NCBI GenBank assembly: GCA_022494885.1
Contig: JAGVSM010002435.1
Span: 62,001-126,000, forward strand
DNA: 64,000 bases
Direction of reading: 5' to 3'
DNA from: Micrasema longulum
Lineage: Eukaryota; Arthropoda; Insecta; Trichoptera; Brachycentridae
A program made the translations under genes and the position numbers. This document shows, piece by piece, positions 13,198 through 24,603 of this stretch (within the stretch, counting starts at the first letter, position 1; every line of letters starts with the position of its first letter). The notes beneath the pieces were generated by a model. That model was not told the DNA's origin and did not search any database. It saw only the letters and a program-made list of their open reading frames with translations.

Positions 13198-13873
13198 GAG
13201 TTTGTCCAAATTTTTGTAGACAAGGATTGGATTTAACTCCCTGGGGAGCTATTTATATTAACATATTACAACAGAGATGAAGAACATTTAAGAGAAGGTA
13301 ATATAGAAGTCTAGGCATCTACAGGGCTTATGACCTGTCAATGGCTAGTTTAAGTGGCCACTTTACACACTGTGTAACATTCACCATTCTGCCCATATTT
13401 GAACATCTATATTCCTTCAATTCTGTCATCTGTTGATGTTTGTGAAGTTAAAGAGCTGAAACTTTTATTTATGCGGGTGAGATTTATCTAATTGAATTAT
13501 TATAATATATATTATTATTATTATTATGTCTACAAAAATTTGGACAAACTCAAAATATTGTTGATAAATCCACCTGGTCCATGAAGAAGTATAGAAATTG
13601 AAAAAATAACATTTTCAGGCGTTGCCTAGTATGTAGGTGAAATAATTCAATTAGATGAATCTCACCCGCATAAATAAAGGTTTCAGATTTTTAACTTCAC
13701 ACACATCAACAGATGAAAGAATTGAAGGAATAAGGATGTTCAAATATCGGCAGAATGGTGAATGTTACACAGTGTTTAAAGTGGCCACTTAAACCAGCCA
13801 TTGACAGGTCATAAGCCCTGTAGATGCCTAGACTTCTATATTACCTTCTCTTAAATGTTCTTCATCTCTGTTG
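13198..13873. repeat. Repeat family R1, long inverted copy
   Basis: Two arms of 233 bp, 13270-13502 and 13641-13873, are near-perfect reverse complements. The left arm is preceded by tgtccaaatttttgtagaca (13202-13221), whose complement sits in the spacer at 13528-13547. Thus each side is a piece of one R1 unit, in opposite orientation, around an ATT-rich microsatellite (13501-13526). Compared with the copy at 38366-38775, the left side starts mid-unit and runs over the unit end into its start, as a tandem or circular unit would. No coding capacity. Confidence 0.85.
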
Positions 13874-15320
13874 ATTATATGAGGCTACCTACCTACAATG
13901 GAATAATAAAATTATGATAAATACTCATGTTTCAAAAGGAGCTCACATAATAATCACGATGAATTCAAAACAATATTATTCAACAAAACATCATGGTATT
14001 TTAAGAAATTTTTGTAGATTTTAAAACAAAATCTTCTGGACATTTTTGTGTACCAAAATTAACCAACTGTTTTTATGTAAATCAAATATGAACAGTTTTA
14101 GAAATTTGGTGATTATATAAAAGGAAGTTAAATAGAACATTTATTTTTGAGAAACGAGATCAGTAGAATAAAACATAATCACTGTGTGATTCTAAATTTA
14201 CTTCAAATGATAAATAATGAATACAATACTTTCAAGATGTATTGTTGAGGGAGTGATATATGTATCTAGAAACATGTGCTATAGTTTACAGCTGTTATTT
14301 TAGAGAATCTTTTTAAAATTATGATTTAAAGGCGGGATGTTTTCCTATCCCGATTAAATTTAGTATTAGCCAAAGACTTCATATTGCCTTCTCGACGCAC
14401 ATCATATACAATATATGAGTATGTATGTATTCTTATCAATATTACTTGTGCGCGTCTTCCCACTATTACAATCCATCCGATGTTTCTAATAAGCAGGTTT
14501 AGTGCTGCCATTTTACTATATGATTCAATCCATTATAAAGTTTATTAAAATATTGAAAATGTTGAAATTATAAAGTCAAATTTTTATGGTAGGTAAACAC
14601 GGAACAATGATTGCTCAGGTGTATATATTTGGCACTACATACCAGAAATGTGATCCTGAACTGCAATGAGATGATAAATTGTTAAATATTTATATTTGAT
14701 ACTTATATTGCATTATGCATGTTTGCACGTATGTAGTTTGAAAATACTTTAATCAATATTATATTATCCAAATGTATTTGAAGTAATAAACATGTGTTAT
14801 ACCCTTGAGACTAGTTTCTTTGCATTATTTCATTTCATTTAATCAACTTACTTTGATTTGCACCCAATGATAATGGAGAGAAATTATTAATATAATTAAT
14901 CATTTTATTTTTATTAATATCGCTGCGTTAGGTTTTCTATACCCTCCTGTCTGTAATCTATCAGTGTCAAAGCACTATGCAAGCATATGAATCATAATCA
15001 TGAAATGCTTTTAGAATTAAGTAGAGAGAATTGGAAAATATATTTATGTAAAGCTGACATTAAATTGTGTAAAGTAAGGTTCCTGGAACGGGCAGTCCTG
15101 CCTACACAAGGACACCAAGTAAAAATAATAATGATAAATATTATTTATATAAACGGCATTAACTTTGTAGAATGATGTGATTAAATATATTAAATTAAAC
15201 ACTTTGTTATAAGACCACCCATATTTTAAAGCACTACTATAAGTTTTATACTTACGCCTGTAGATGGAAAGATCTGTGCTCTAAGAAACTAAAGTGTTTA
15301 ATGTCTTCTTCCTTGCTACA
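13874..15320. other. Gene-free stretch between R1 and the TE cluster
   Basis: AT-rich sequence with short unrecognised frames (for example 14326-14511 minus and 14987-15175 plus). No family motif, repeat copy or exon-like structure was found. Confidence 0.45.
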
Positions 15321-15681
15321 GACTAGTGGTTCTCAACCCTTAAGTGATGAGGGACCATTTGACCAATTTTTTATCTTGCCATAGACCACCAACTGTTTGG
15401 AGGTAATCTATACAGGTCGATTTGTTTTGCTATAAATAAAACATTATTTTTATTACAATTTTTATGAAAATTTTATGTAAATTACATTTTAGTGCCATTT
15501 TTGTGACTGCATGCTGTTAACCAACTGCTGAATCCTTGGATCAGTGTTGCTCGAAACCAAACGCACTTCGGATTTCTTTGTTTATTTTTAATTATTAAAA
15601 GAGCTGAAAACCCCTACTCGAACAAGTATGTGGTTGAAAGTATAGTTACATAACGTAATGCAATTTTCCAAATTTTAGGGA

Positions 15682-15790
15682 AAGAAATTGCTTTTTGGCC
15701 TCTCCTGTCCTATATCCTAGTTGTAGTGATTGGATATCTTCTATGAGTTCATCCATCACCAGATTGAACAAAAATGGGCTAAGGCTGTCC
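15682..15790 (-). mobile_element. Reverse-transcriptase scrap of a non-LTR retrotransposon
   Basis: On the minus strand, codons from 15789 downward read DSLSPFLFNLVMDELIEDIQ and continue SLQLGYRTGEAKKQFL. This is the conserved RT segment that follows the QGDSLSP motif in RTE-like and related LINEs. The leading Gly is replaced by Trp and homology stops abruptly at both sides, so this is a dead fragment of about 36 codons. Confidence 0.7.
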
Positions 15791-15929
15791 CATGTCATAT
15801 GCCTGTCATTATAAGAATTACGTTACTCAATTCATTATCATATCTAACTCTTGTGTTGCCTCGTATATTTAAATATCGAATTGTTGTAATTATTTTCGGA
15901 ATTGCAGATTTCTGTATCAGGATGCTTAT

Positions 15930-16703
15930 TACAGTAAACCCCTCTATGGCATACACTCGTATAAAGTTTTTTACTATAACGTTTGCGGCAGATTTTTCCT
16001 TTAACGGTGGTCCCCCGTATAACGTAGCAGGTCTGTGTCCCATGACCTTGATATACACATTCAGCAGAACTAACATTGATGACTCATCGAAACATGCTTT
16101 TCTGTCCCAGGGATATTCACATGATACAGTAAGTAAATATGTTCTACTTGGAATAAATTATGATCAAGTAAATCGATGCACACTTTTTTTTAAATTAAAA
16201 CTTAACATGTAAAATGTGTTCTATAACTTACTAACTGTATGTTCCACCACTTTATTTGATGAGCGAGCTATTATTATTATTAGTGCTAACTAGCACCAAC
16301 TAGGTATCAACTTCTTGAAGTGGTCGTAAACTGTGATATAAAAGAATGCATATTTTTTGCATAGAAAAAAATCAACTGCCTTATTATAATCTTAGTGCTG
16401 CACTATGACAGTTCTGGGGTGTGGTCAACCTTACTCACTTTCAAGTACGTAAGGTAAATACGTACTTTTTAATTTACATATAACATTACATTGAGGCATC
16501 CGGACCTAGTCCAACATTCACGCAGTAGATATAGATAGATACATATTATCTCTCGATGTAGATAATACTTATTTACAAAAAAAAATGTTAAGCTGTCACG
16601 CTGAACTACCCTGCCCGCGAGTTCCGGGAAGATTAAGTCATCCTGCGCGAGTCGAGTTCCCCCTATAACTATAAATCTCAACGTTATAGGGGGGTTTACT
16701 GTA
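15930..16703. mobile_element. Pogo/Tigger-like MITE
   Basis: The left end reads tacagtaaacccctctatgg. The right end is the complement of tacagtaaaccccccta followed by taacg. Both lie at TA, which fits the TA target duplication of pogo-type elements with CAGT...TATAACG termini. An internal cccccgtataacgtagc resembles the terminus again. No transposase is encoded: the frames inside (15730-16212 plus, 15795-16076 minus) have no recognisable similarity. Length 774 bp. Confidence 0.7.
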
Positions 16704-16821
16704 TATGCTTTAGTTGTACCCTATCGATGGTCTACAAAGCAAACATAAGCAGTGGTTTTTTTAAATATATTTTTAATTAATATGTAGCACACATCCTTGG
16801 ATCTTGGGTCCATGGGTCTTG

Positions 16822-17020
16822 ACCCAGAATAATAAAGTGGAAACCGTGGGCAAACAAAAGAAGTGTTGGAAGGCCACAGAAAAGATAGGTCGATGACATC
16901 GCCTCTATTGCTGGTAAAACATGGATAATGAAAGCGGGCGATTGGAAGGAATGGAGACGTTTGGAAAAGGCCTTTTATCCAGCAGTAGAGAGAATAAGGC
17001 TGAAGAAAAAGAAGACAGAT
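16822..17020 (+). mobile_element. LINE 3'-terminal fragment, copy 1
   Basis: The plus strand encodes a decayed RIIKWKPWANKRSVGRPQKR, an in-frame stop, then VDDIASIAGKTWIMKAG and EWRRLEKAF. This is the typical C-terminal tail of RTE-like LINE ORFs (GRPxxRWxDDI...WxxLxEAF). A less damaged copy of the same 200 bp lies at 58900-59140; the two diverge after gagaataaggctgaag. It is 145 nt downstream of the 3' end of cyclin K. Confidence 0.75.
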
Positions 17021-17074
17021 CCAAAAGACGATGTCAATAAATGAAAAAAAACACAAAAAATGTCGCTCATTGTA

Positions 17075-17080
17075 TTTATT
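17075..17080 (-). terminator. Likely cyclin K poly(A) signal
   Basis: AATAAA on the minus strand lies 85 nt past the cyclin K stop codon and is the first canonical hexamer downstream. Position and strand support the assignment; transcript ends were not seen. Confidence 0.55.
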
Positions 17081-17164
17081 AGGTCAAAATGATGTATGTA
17101 AGTATATACACAAGTAAAAAAAGATATATTTTGCACTTATATTTGGAATTTAGGCACTAATACT

Positions 17165-19901
17165 TTACGTAGGCGGTGGGAAATATGGTCGTACAGGCTG
17201 AGGAGGGGGGAAGTAGCTGGGGGGAGGTACACTAACCCCGGGAGGGTAGTGGGAGGGGGGGGGCTCTGAGAACCCAGAGGGAGGGCGGAGAATGGGCACT
17301 AAAGGGGGGGGGAGGGAAGTAGACACGGCGGCATTAGGAGGAGGAAACACAGTCGGATATGACGGAACACTTCCAAAATTCGTTGGGTACTGAAACCTCA
17401 TTGCATCCACTCCGACGATCGTTTTAATCGACTGCACTTCCGGTTTTGATTCTGGCCCATTCTTGATGGGCGTCGTGACGCTGGTAGGCTTTGTTACAGC
17501 GGGGGGGTTGGAGGGGGAAGTGGATTGTGGTGGAGAGTTGGTTTTCTTCTCCACTCTAGTGACAAACGGAGGAAGTGGTGGACTGTCTACGCCACCCGCA
17601 GATGACTGCTGGGAGTATAGATCCAAAACCTGTAAAAATTATCATTGTTTAAGAGCAAAGTCTGTAGGAAATTTTATAGTTTCATTGTTTCCGTATTGCA
17701 TTACAATATGTAGAAATGAAAATTATGCAGTCAAAGCTAAAATTTTTACTTTTTAAATAAATAAATATTTACATTTTCAGGTTATTATTAATATTATTAT
17801 TTCAGAAACATTATGTGGATGTGTAAAAATAAATTTGAATCTTATTGACGTGATTAAACATGTATAAATTTGCCCCATCAAGCAGCAGTTAGGAAACATA
17901 ATTTGCAGTGTAATTTATTTTCTATTTTAAAAACATAATAAATTGGGAAATGTGGTACCGCAGAGTTAAATATAAGTAATTGATTAAACTACAAAATAAT
18001 ATTACATTCAATTTAAATAAGTTTATCACAACTAAGCGAAAATTTACAAAACAACAATGATCTCAAAGTGATGAAAAAACTACCAGTGGTCTGTCAGATG
18101 AGGATCATAGGGCCGTGTAATTGAGATAGCATAAAACAGTCGATGACAGCCAGTTGTGAATAGTCATGAATAATTAGGGTAGAAGATAGGAATTAATTGT
18201 AGTAAGGAAGAAAGCAAGCCTCAAGATTCAAGCCTGCATTTTATTATTAGATAGATCTAGACACAAAAAAATTATTCACTTACTTGATGACAAATATCTT
18301 CTAGAAGTTCTGTGGTAATATCTTCTACAAACATATCCCACCATGCGGTGTGTTTGGGAAGTCGACCGTTCCAATCAACAACTTCAAATTTACTTAACTT
18401 TCCCGCCAGAAACATTAGAGCTACGGCAATGACTTCAGGTTCCCATTGTAAAGCGAGTGTCGTACATAAACTGAAAGATTTTGAAAATATTTACATGAGA
18501 ATATAATAATAGATTCAGATTCTCTAAGGGGACGTGTGGTGGAAGAGCGGTTTGATGAATAGGTATTTAAATATAGTTTTTCTGCCACTCTCTTGTAGAA
18601 GCCTCCCCGAATACTATTTGTATAGACTTGTTTTTTGTAAAAGACAACTGCCCGTCAGACTGATTTAACAAATTACACTAAGTAAGACAAAATCGAGGTC
18701 TCATATTCCCGTTTTTAGCACCCCAAAACTGAACCGATTTTGCTTTTTTTTAAAAGAAATAGCATAAAAAAGAAATTTTCTGTGTTGATACCTTTTGCAA
18801 TTTTTAAAAATAGTTATCATATTTGTATACAAGAGGACACCCGAAGACAGCAGATAAAACTAAGTGATTTTAAGGGTATTGGAAAGTCCTAGCTTCCTAT
18901 AAGAGACAACTTAACATAAAAAACAAATAATAGGGACACGCATGGTGGGTATCCATAGTATATGAAAAAATCATTACTTTAGGTCTAGAACCTACCAGAA
19001 TACGTTTGAAAAAAGAAAACTGAGACTACAGATTTTTTTTTAACGAGCAGAATGCAGATATTATCCATGATTATACTACTGAGTTTATCCATGGTATGCT
19101 CGGTTACAACAGTTTATAGACCAAATTCGTAGTTTCTAAATATTGTTTAGATTGTTACGCGGTATTATCGACAACCCTGAAATTATGCAAAGCATTAGTT
19201 TTTATGTTCCCAATCTCCCAATGTCAGCAGACTGATTTACTTTCCGATATACACTACAAACCATCCAATAATTATGTCTGTTGTTGAACAAATATTTTAG
19301 TGTCTAGTATATATTTTGAACAAAAAAAAAAAGAAGTGGCGTGATTCAATAATATAGAATATGATAAAATATTCAAATAAACATACCTGTCATTTACAAA
19401 GGTCCAAGCCATTTGCACCATTTTTTGTAGTTTACCTTTATCTCCTTTCAAACATTTGGCGTATTTCAAAAGATAACTATAAGGATGTTCAACTTGAAGG
19501 TCAAACTTTATTGTCTGTAACAAAATTCTTTCTAATGTCATTACTTCTTCTTTGGGATCTTCTCCAAATGTTGTGAACTTTGAATCTGTCAGAAGTAATT
19601 TGGCTTGTTTTATAATATCTTTACATTTCTTGGGAGTTTCCTCAACTTTTCCTGCCAGGAATAAGCAGCAGCATGCTGTCACATATCTGGGGAATGTACG
19701 GAAGGAGTGAACCATGTAAAATCTGTGAAAGTAAACTACTCCTGTAGCCATTGTATTGTATCCCAAGTCCATTTTCGTTCCGGTGTCGATTATAAATCGG
19801 GCACCTTCTTTCCTGTATCGGTTTTCCGTTTTGCTGTCGATGCCATCGAGGTATGAAGGAGTGTTCTGAAGATCCTTTTTATCATAATACCAATAGGGCA
19901 T
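17165..19901 (-). CDS. CycK: Cyclin K
   Basis: Coding exons on the minus strand are 19387-19901, 18284-18470 and 17165-17629. Phases match and together they give 388 residues. The first cyclin box holds [25 protein letters not shown] sequence, [20 protein letters not shown] and [12 protein letters not shown]. The second follows across the splice junction ([19 protein letters not shown], then AGKLSKFEV and LLEDICHQ). The tail (about 255-388) is Pro- and Ser-rich, as in cyclin K. Cyclin K pairs with CDK12 or CDK13, which phosphorylate the RNA polymerase II tail in the nucleus (family knowledge). The frame stays open above the chosen ATG to an acceptor at 19947, so an upstream exon could add residues; animal orthologues carry a short extra N-terminus. 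Confidence 0.93.
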
Positions 19902-19947
19902 ATTTTGAGATGCTGAAGTCTCGGAAATAGTATTATTCTTGAAGATA

Positions 19948-20679
19948 ACCTAAAAGTATTATAAAAGTTAAATAATTTGAATTATACGTATAAAAATTCT
20001 GATCGTGTTTTAAATCGACACTAACCATAAAAAATAGTTTTGTTCACTGTTACTAGAATAACATACGACGGTAAATAGAAAACTCTTGTTTTACAATCTT
20101 TACAATACAAATTTGACAACAAATCGGCATAAGAAGAAGTAATACTTCTTTCTCAATAGAAATAGACAATTCTATATCTGAAATCTATTTTTTTAAGTCT
20201 CTACACTATGATGTGTTTATACTACTTATGCTGTCTATGCTATTTGCCTTTGAACGCGGAATTTGATTTTACAGCTTCCGAGACTATCTTATTTTTCTCA
20301 ATCTTGCCCCCATCTCAATAATAAACTAACCCATATTAAACTATAAGGATAAATATGGGTTAGTCCCCCCCCCCTCCATGATAATTTGTCGCGCCAACGT
20401 TGGGCATGATTTTGAATTTTTTTTTTGCACCTGCACCTAAAATAAGGTAACTGGCCCAGTAAATTAATGAAATGTGCGAAGTGAAATAAAAAAACTCATC
20501 ACACAAACGTGAACATTTCTTATTTCGAATGACAAATAACAATCATAATAATGTTTGTTTCAGAGAAATTGAATTAATTAAGAAATATCCAGTTATACTA
20601 ATTTAACAGTTAAATCCAACATATGAAAATTTCAAAATCCAATGAACGAACTATAAAATCTGGGACTAGTCGAATTCCA
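19948..20679. other. Region upstream of cyclin K
   Basis: This should hold the cyclin K promoter and any 5' untranslated exon. A C run at 20364-20373 and an A/T-rich background are all that stand out. I could not place a start site, TATA box or donor with confidence. Confidence 0.35.
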
Positions 20680-20960
20680 CGGGGCTTTTTACGTAGCGTG
20701 GCTGGCTACATTGTATATGTCGACGGCGCTGATTTTTAGAGTTCTGACTTGACCGAGGATCCGTTTGACACCAGCACTTTCACATAAACTTTAGTTCACT
20801 TTACGACTTCCATTATCCGACTCGGTTAAAATGCGTTTTTAGATTGTCCTGCTCATCGTCTCCGCGACCAAGGATACGGTTGCGTAAACCCGACTCACTT
20901 TTCCGACTGCGCTTTTCGAGTGCCTTTTTGACTTTTATTTTTCTAAGGGCTGCGATGTGG
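20680..20960. repeat. Diverged repeat G, copy 1
   Basis: Segments beginning ttccacggggctttttacgt and later catcgtctccgcgacc, then gcgtaaacccgactcact, are matched in order and orientation by ttccacgaggttgcttcgta, catcgtctccgcaatc and gcgtagactcgactcact near 22168-22295. The two copies are direct, about 1.48 kb apart and well diverged. Such spacing could reflect a small LTR-type element (TRIM) or two insertions. Class unknown. Confidence 0.55.
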
Positions 20961-21044
20961 TTCTATTCAGAATTAAGAGGGAATAATTATTACTGAAGTC
21001 TTTTATCGTTTGAGAATTGAGAAGTCCTAGAACACAAATCATGT

Positions 21045-21165
21045 ATTAGAAGGTTATATTAATTCGGATTGAAATATTTTTAAAAGTCACCGCGTTATTT
21101 CCCATTACAAATAAGATTGACTTTATTATTTATATTATGAAAATACCTGCTTATTAAAATTGCTT
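21045..21165. repeat. Diverged repeat H, copy 1
   Basis: The stretch aaggttatattaattcg, attgaaatatttttaaaa, accgcgttatttcccatt and acctgcttatt recurs in order at about 23755-23870. Both are plus-oriented. Their link to repeat G is unknown. Confidence 0.5.
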
Positions 21166-21229
21166 AATAAATGTCTTCCCCCGTAAACGGGGGAAAACAT
21201 TTATTATAAACGGGGGAAAACATTTATTC
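21163..21229. repeat. Hairpin plus tandem duplication
   Basis: An inverted pair (aataaatgtcttccccc against gggggaaaacatttatt) encloses gtaaac. The right arm is then repeated as a second 23 bp unit (21184-21206 and 21207-21229). It resembles the end of an inverted-repeat element with a local duplication. Confidence 0.7.
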
Positions 21230-21889
21230 GTGAATATATTGCACGCGTATATTATCACGAGGGGGGGGGGGTGAAATAAGAATATGGGAAAATAATGTGT
21301 TTACTGGGGGAGTTTTTGGTTTTGATAGGGTGGCGATGAGAGAAAAATTATAGACAAGATTTGAGATCATCTCGGAGGCTGTAAACAAAATCAAGTTCCG
21401 CGTTCGCACGTATGAATAGACGGAAGCTGTCCGTCTCTCCGCTATCTGAGAGAAAGCGGGAACATCCGCCGAACGGAAACTTGAGATGAATTTGGAAAGA
21501 TCGCGTCTTCCTGGTGCCTTATCGAATATGTGGAATAGTTAGTTATTTCGCCACATGGCGATGAACACATGTTCCCATTTTTATTCCCCATCATGATAAT
21601 ATAATCCTAATTAAAACTAAATGAATTTAAAGCCCAAAAGAAAATAAAAAAAACTGAAATCTAATCAGAAAACGAGTAAATTGGAAGATAATTTTAAAAG
21701 CTTGAATGTTTTATGTACCTATGTTTATTAAACTAGAACATGATGATAATCTTAGAACTAGTTACAAACATAAGAGAAAGAAAAATACTCTATCTAGGTC
21801 CTTAACTAATGCAGTTGGTAATTATCACTCTTCACTAATATCTTAACTCTATCACAATATTATCGGTGGTTTGACTTATGTGGAGAGAT

Positions 21890-22160
21890 GACGGATGGTG
21901 GTCCGGGTGCTGTGTTTGGACGAACACATGCTGGGCGATGTCCTGGGCGGAGACCTGCCATGGATAGAGCCATGGGCGGCTCTCGGGATTCAGTCCCGTG
22001 GCGATGGTGACGGTGACAGCCAGCTGGAAGACTGGCCGGCTGTGGGTTGGGCACACGCTCTGGCGGTGCAGGAAACTGGCGTTCCTTTGGTTGACGATGG
22101 ATGTCCTGGATGTGGAGGGACCTTCGCGGCTGGAAGGCGGCTTCCGATGACCCTCGTGGA
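21890..22160. other. GC-rich island with open frames of unknown meaning
   Basis: This 270 bp stretch is far richer in G and C than its surroundings. For that reason it is open in several frames on both strands (for example 21895-22164 plus and 21835-22056 minus). None shows a recognisable domain and all lack splice context. It runs straight into repeat G copy 2, so it more likely belongs to the same mobile or repeated unit than to a host gene. Confidence 0.35.
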
Positions 22161-22345
22161 GTAGTCAGATTCCACGAGGTTGCTTCGTAGCACTGGCTAC
22201 CCGTACACTAACTTCACTTAACTCCCTAACTTTGACTCCCACGCTGCATCGTCTCCGCAATCGAAGGTACGATCGCGTAGACTCGACTCACTCTCCCCGA
22301 CTGTCGACCGACTCTTGATCGACTGTCCTTCCCGGCTGTATCCCG
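22160..22345. repeat. Diverged repeat G, copy 2
   Basis: Direct partner of 20680-20960. It is rich in short cgactc/gactgtc-type words (gtagactcgactcact, gtcgaccgactcttgatcga), which gives it a low-complexity, satellite-like look. Confidence 0.55.
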
Positions 22346-22682
22346 ACTCATTTGTTCAGACGTTTGGGGTGGTTTTATAACGCCCAAATTAGGAGCTCTC
22401 TCCTCCTCCCTCTCGCTTATTGCCTAAAACTCATTGCCTCTTTTCCACACTTATTCATAAACACCTCGTCATATTTAAAACTAAAATATTATGTTCTGCA
22501 TATTATTACTTATAAAACTAAATTATAATTACCTAAGATTAGAATGTATGTAATATTAAATGCGTTTAAAACTCATTAATTAAAAATAAAGATTTACAAA
22601 ACATGGAAAACTAAATTATTAAACTAACTTATACCTATGTAGATTAGAAAGGAATCAAGAATTAATAATTTAGAAATGATCC

Positions 22683-22850
22683 ACCTCTTTGTGTAGTGGT
22701 TGGTGCGCTCGCCTACCACACTTGAGATCCTAGGTTCAATTCTTGGCAAGGTGAATGTAAAATTCCTTCAAACATATTATAAAATAATCGCTGATACGTT
22801 GCGATTGGCGCACTGGTGCAGTGCCTTAAGTACCACGAGCGCGGATGTAA
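22683..22850 (+). mobile_element. SINE related to family B, plus orientation
   Basis: A tRNA-like head carries an A-box-like gtgtagtggttggtgcg and a B-box-like ggttcaattc. It is followed downstream by gttgcgattggcgcactggt, which corresponds to a segment in the body of SINE family B. The copy is diverged, and the 62-codon frame overlapping it is not a gene. Confidence 0.55.
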
Positions 22851-23754
22851 AAATGATGGCGCAAAAGTTAATTAGAGTTTTAAGTTAATATGTGACAAGT
22901 TGGAATAATCGGCGCGCGTACGAATGAAGATGTATGAAATTTGAAGAAGAAAGGTTTGTATGTACCACAGAGGAATTAATCATGCGTTTTATTTTTGTTA
23001 TTTTTGAATAAGTTTTTAAAATACAAATATTATTTTAATGGCCATCGATTTGCGAATTAATATTAAAAAAGGTTATGTTTTCCCCAGCGGAAAATATGGG
23101 TCAATATTTATTGTTAAAGTCATTTTTTTTCCTTATTAGGGCCTACTACCAAAACTTGATAACATCGGCCAAAAACAAGTTACATTTAAAAACATAAGAA
23201 AAACATAAACAAACAGGAATAACAATATACTTACAAACAAAAGATAAGAAAAATATAACTACAAGAATAAATTCAAAATATCAATCGTAATAATAAACAC
23301 ATATCCAAACCAATAAAAATTTCAACATAAATTGAAATAGGCACTAACAGAAAAACCCACCAAAACCTGATAGTGCCTATTTAACAGAAAATAGAAACTT
23401 ACAGTAAAATTAGAAGGAAGATAGAACTTAATAACTAGAAAAATTACAATAGAATAATAAAAATATTAACAAACTCATTATTTTCAATAGAAAGAGTTTT
23501 AGAATTCCAGGTAATTCGCTGCTCGGTCATTTGAATTTAACCCGAGGTCGTAATTGACACTAGAAATGGACGAAATATTTGTAAATACCTAGTAACGGCT
23601 CTGGTTAATGGGGATTTATTTTAATGTATTTATTTGTAAAGGCTGCCATTAAAATGGGGTTCTTTTCGGAATCGGCTAGCATGAACTAAAAGGTTATTTT
23701 TCAATGCATTATTGCTGAGAAACCCTAGATTAAAGAAAAAAATAGAACGTATTG

Positions 23755-23890
23755 GAAAGTTATATTTAAATTCGTATTGAAATATTTAAAAATAATACCG
23801 CGTTTTTTCCCAATACAAACAAGGTTGATTTTATAATCTAAAACGAAAAAACCTGCTTATTTTTACGGGGACAAAAGATTTTTAATGCCT
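23755..23890. repeat. Diverged repeat H, copy 2
   Basis: Partner of 21045-21165, sharing taccgcgtt, tttcccaatacaaa-like words and acctgcttatt in the same order. It ends about 500 bp before the NSA2 first exon. Confidence 0.45.
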
Positions 23891-24382
23891 GAATATTTTA
23901 AACAGGTATGTTTAGCTCGTATCAATATAAATACTACAAAGATCGCATCGAGTGCTAGGTGATGTTTTACTGTTGTTAAATAATCAACCTGCCCCACTTA
24001 TTTCTGTTTTTTTTCATTATTAAGTGTTTGTTTATGGTCAAAGTATAATGTTATCTGACATATCCGTTTCCTATTCTTTTTCACTGCGTGGATGTTGGCC
24101 AGGTTAGTAGATTATTTCCTCTGAAGTTTTTCTCGATTATAACTGGGTTTTCTATAGAAAAACCTTCTTCGTTTTTAATGTAAGTTGTTTGTTTTCGATA
24201 GAGCAAGTTTTGACAAGTCTCCGCAGTTTTCTTTTGGTGATTATCACTTGTTTTCATGGTGCAACTCCGCACCGCGTGGTCATATGTCAAATTCTCGTGT
24301 TGCGAATTAAGTGAATTCTTGCTTTCGGTTCGAGGTTTTCAGGTTGCGAGCGGTGGAATAGCTAAATTTATAGTATAAGCCG

Positions 24383-24589
24383 GTAAGTTTCATTAGTTTA
24401 TTATTGATATTGCCGATCACCTAAGATACCGCTTGTACCCAGTCATCTTCAGGGAGAAATGTACAATTTTCCTTATTCTGCGAATATAGTGTTCGAAAGA
24501 TTGGTGAAAATTACTCTCGCAACATCTGAAGTGACCTCGGGCTGCGGGTAAATATCCGATAAGCCTTATTTATTGCGTGTTTTTCGCAG
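24383..24589 (+). other. Probable 5' UTR intron of NSA2
   Basis: A good donor, ccg|gtaagttt at 24382/24383, pairs with the acceptor tttttcgcag ending at 24589, 14 nt before the NSA2 ATG. This implies a short noncoding first exon ending at 24382. Splicing within the leader is inferred from consensus sites only. Confidence 0.55.
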
Positions 24590-24603
24590 GCTGATTCGTC
24601 GAC

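Noticed and set aside
13430..13470. Possible hammerhead core inside R1 (ctgttgatg ... ctgaaac)
   Set aside because: The spacing and the sequence between do not form stem II, and the 5' core is not CTGATGA in any copy.
15321..15345. hAT-like terminus (ctagtggttctcaaccct)
   Set aside because: Only one end was seen; no inverted partner or target duplication nearby.
15730..16212. 160-codon frame on the plus strand, with a 93-codon opposite frame
   Set aside because: It covers LINE scrap, pogo-like MITE terminus and unrelated flank, with no domain.
21895..22164. 89-codon GC-rich frame as a new gene
   Set aside because: Several frames are open on both strands because of base composition, and it merges with a dispersed repeat; no splice or family evidence.
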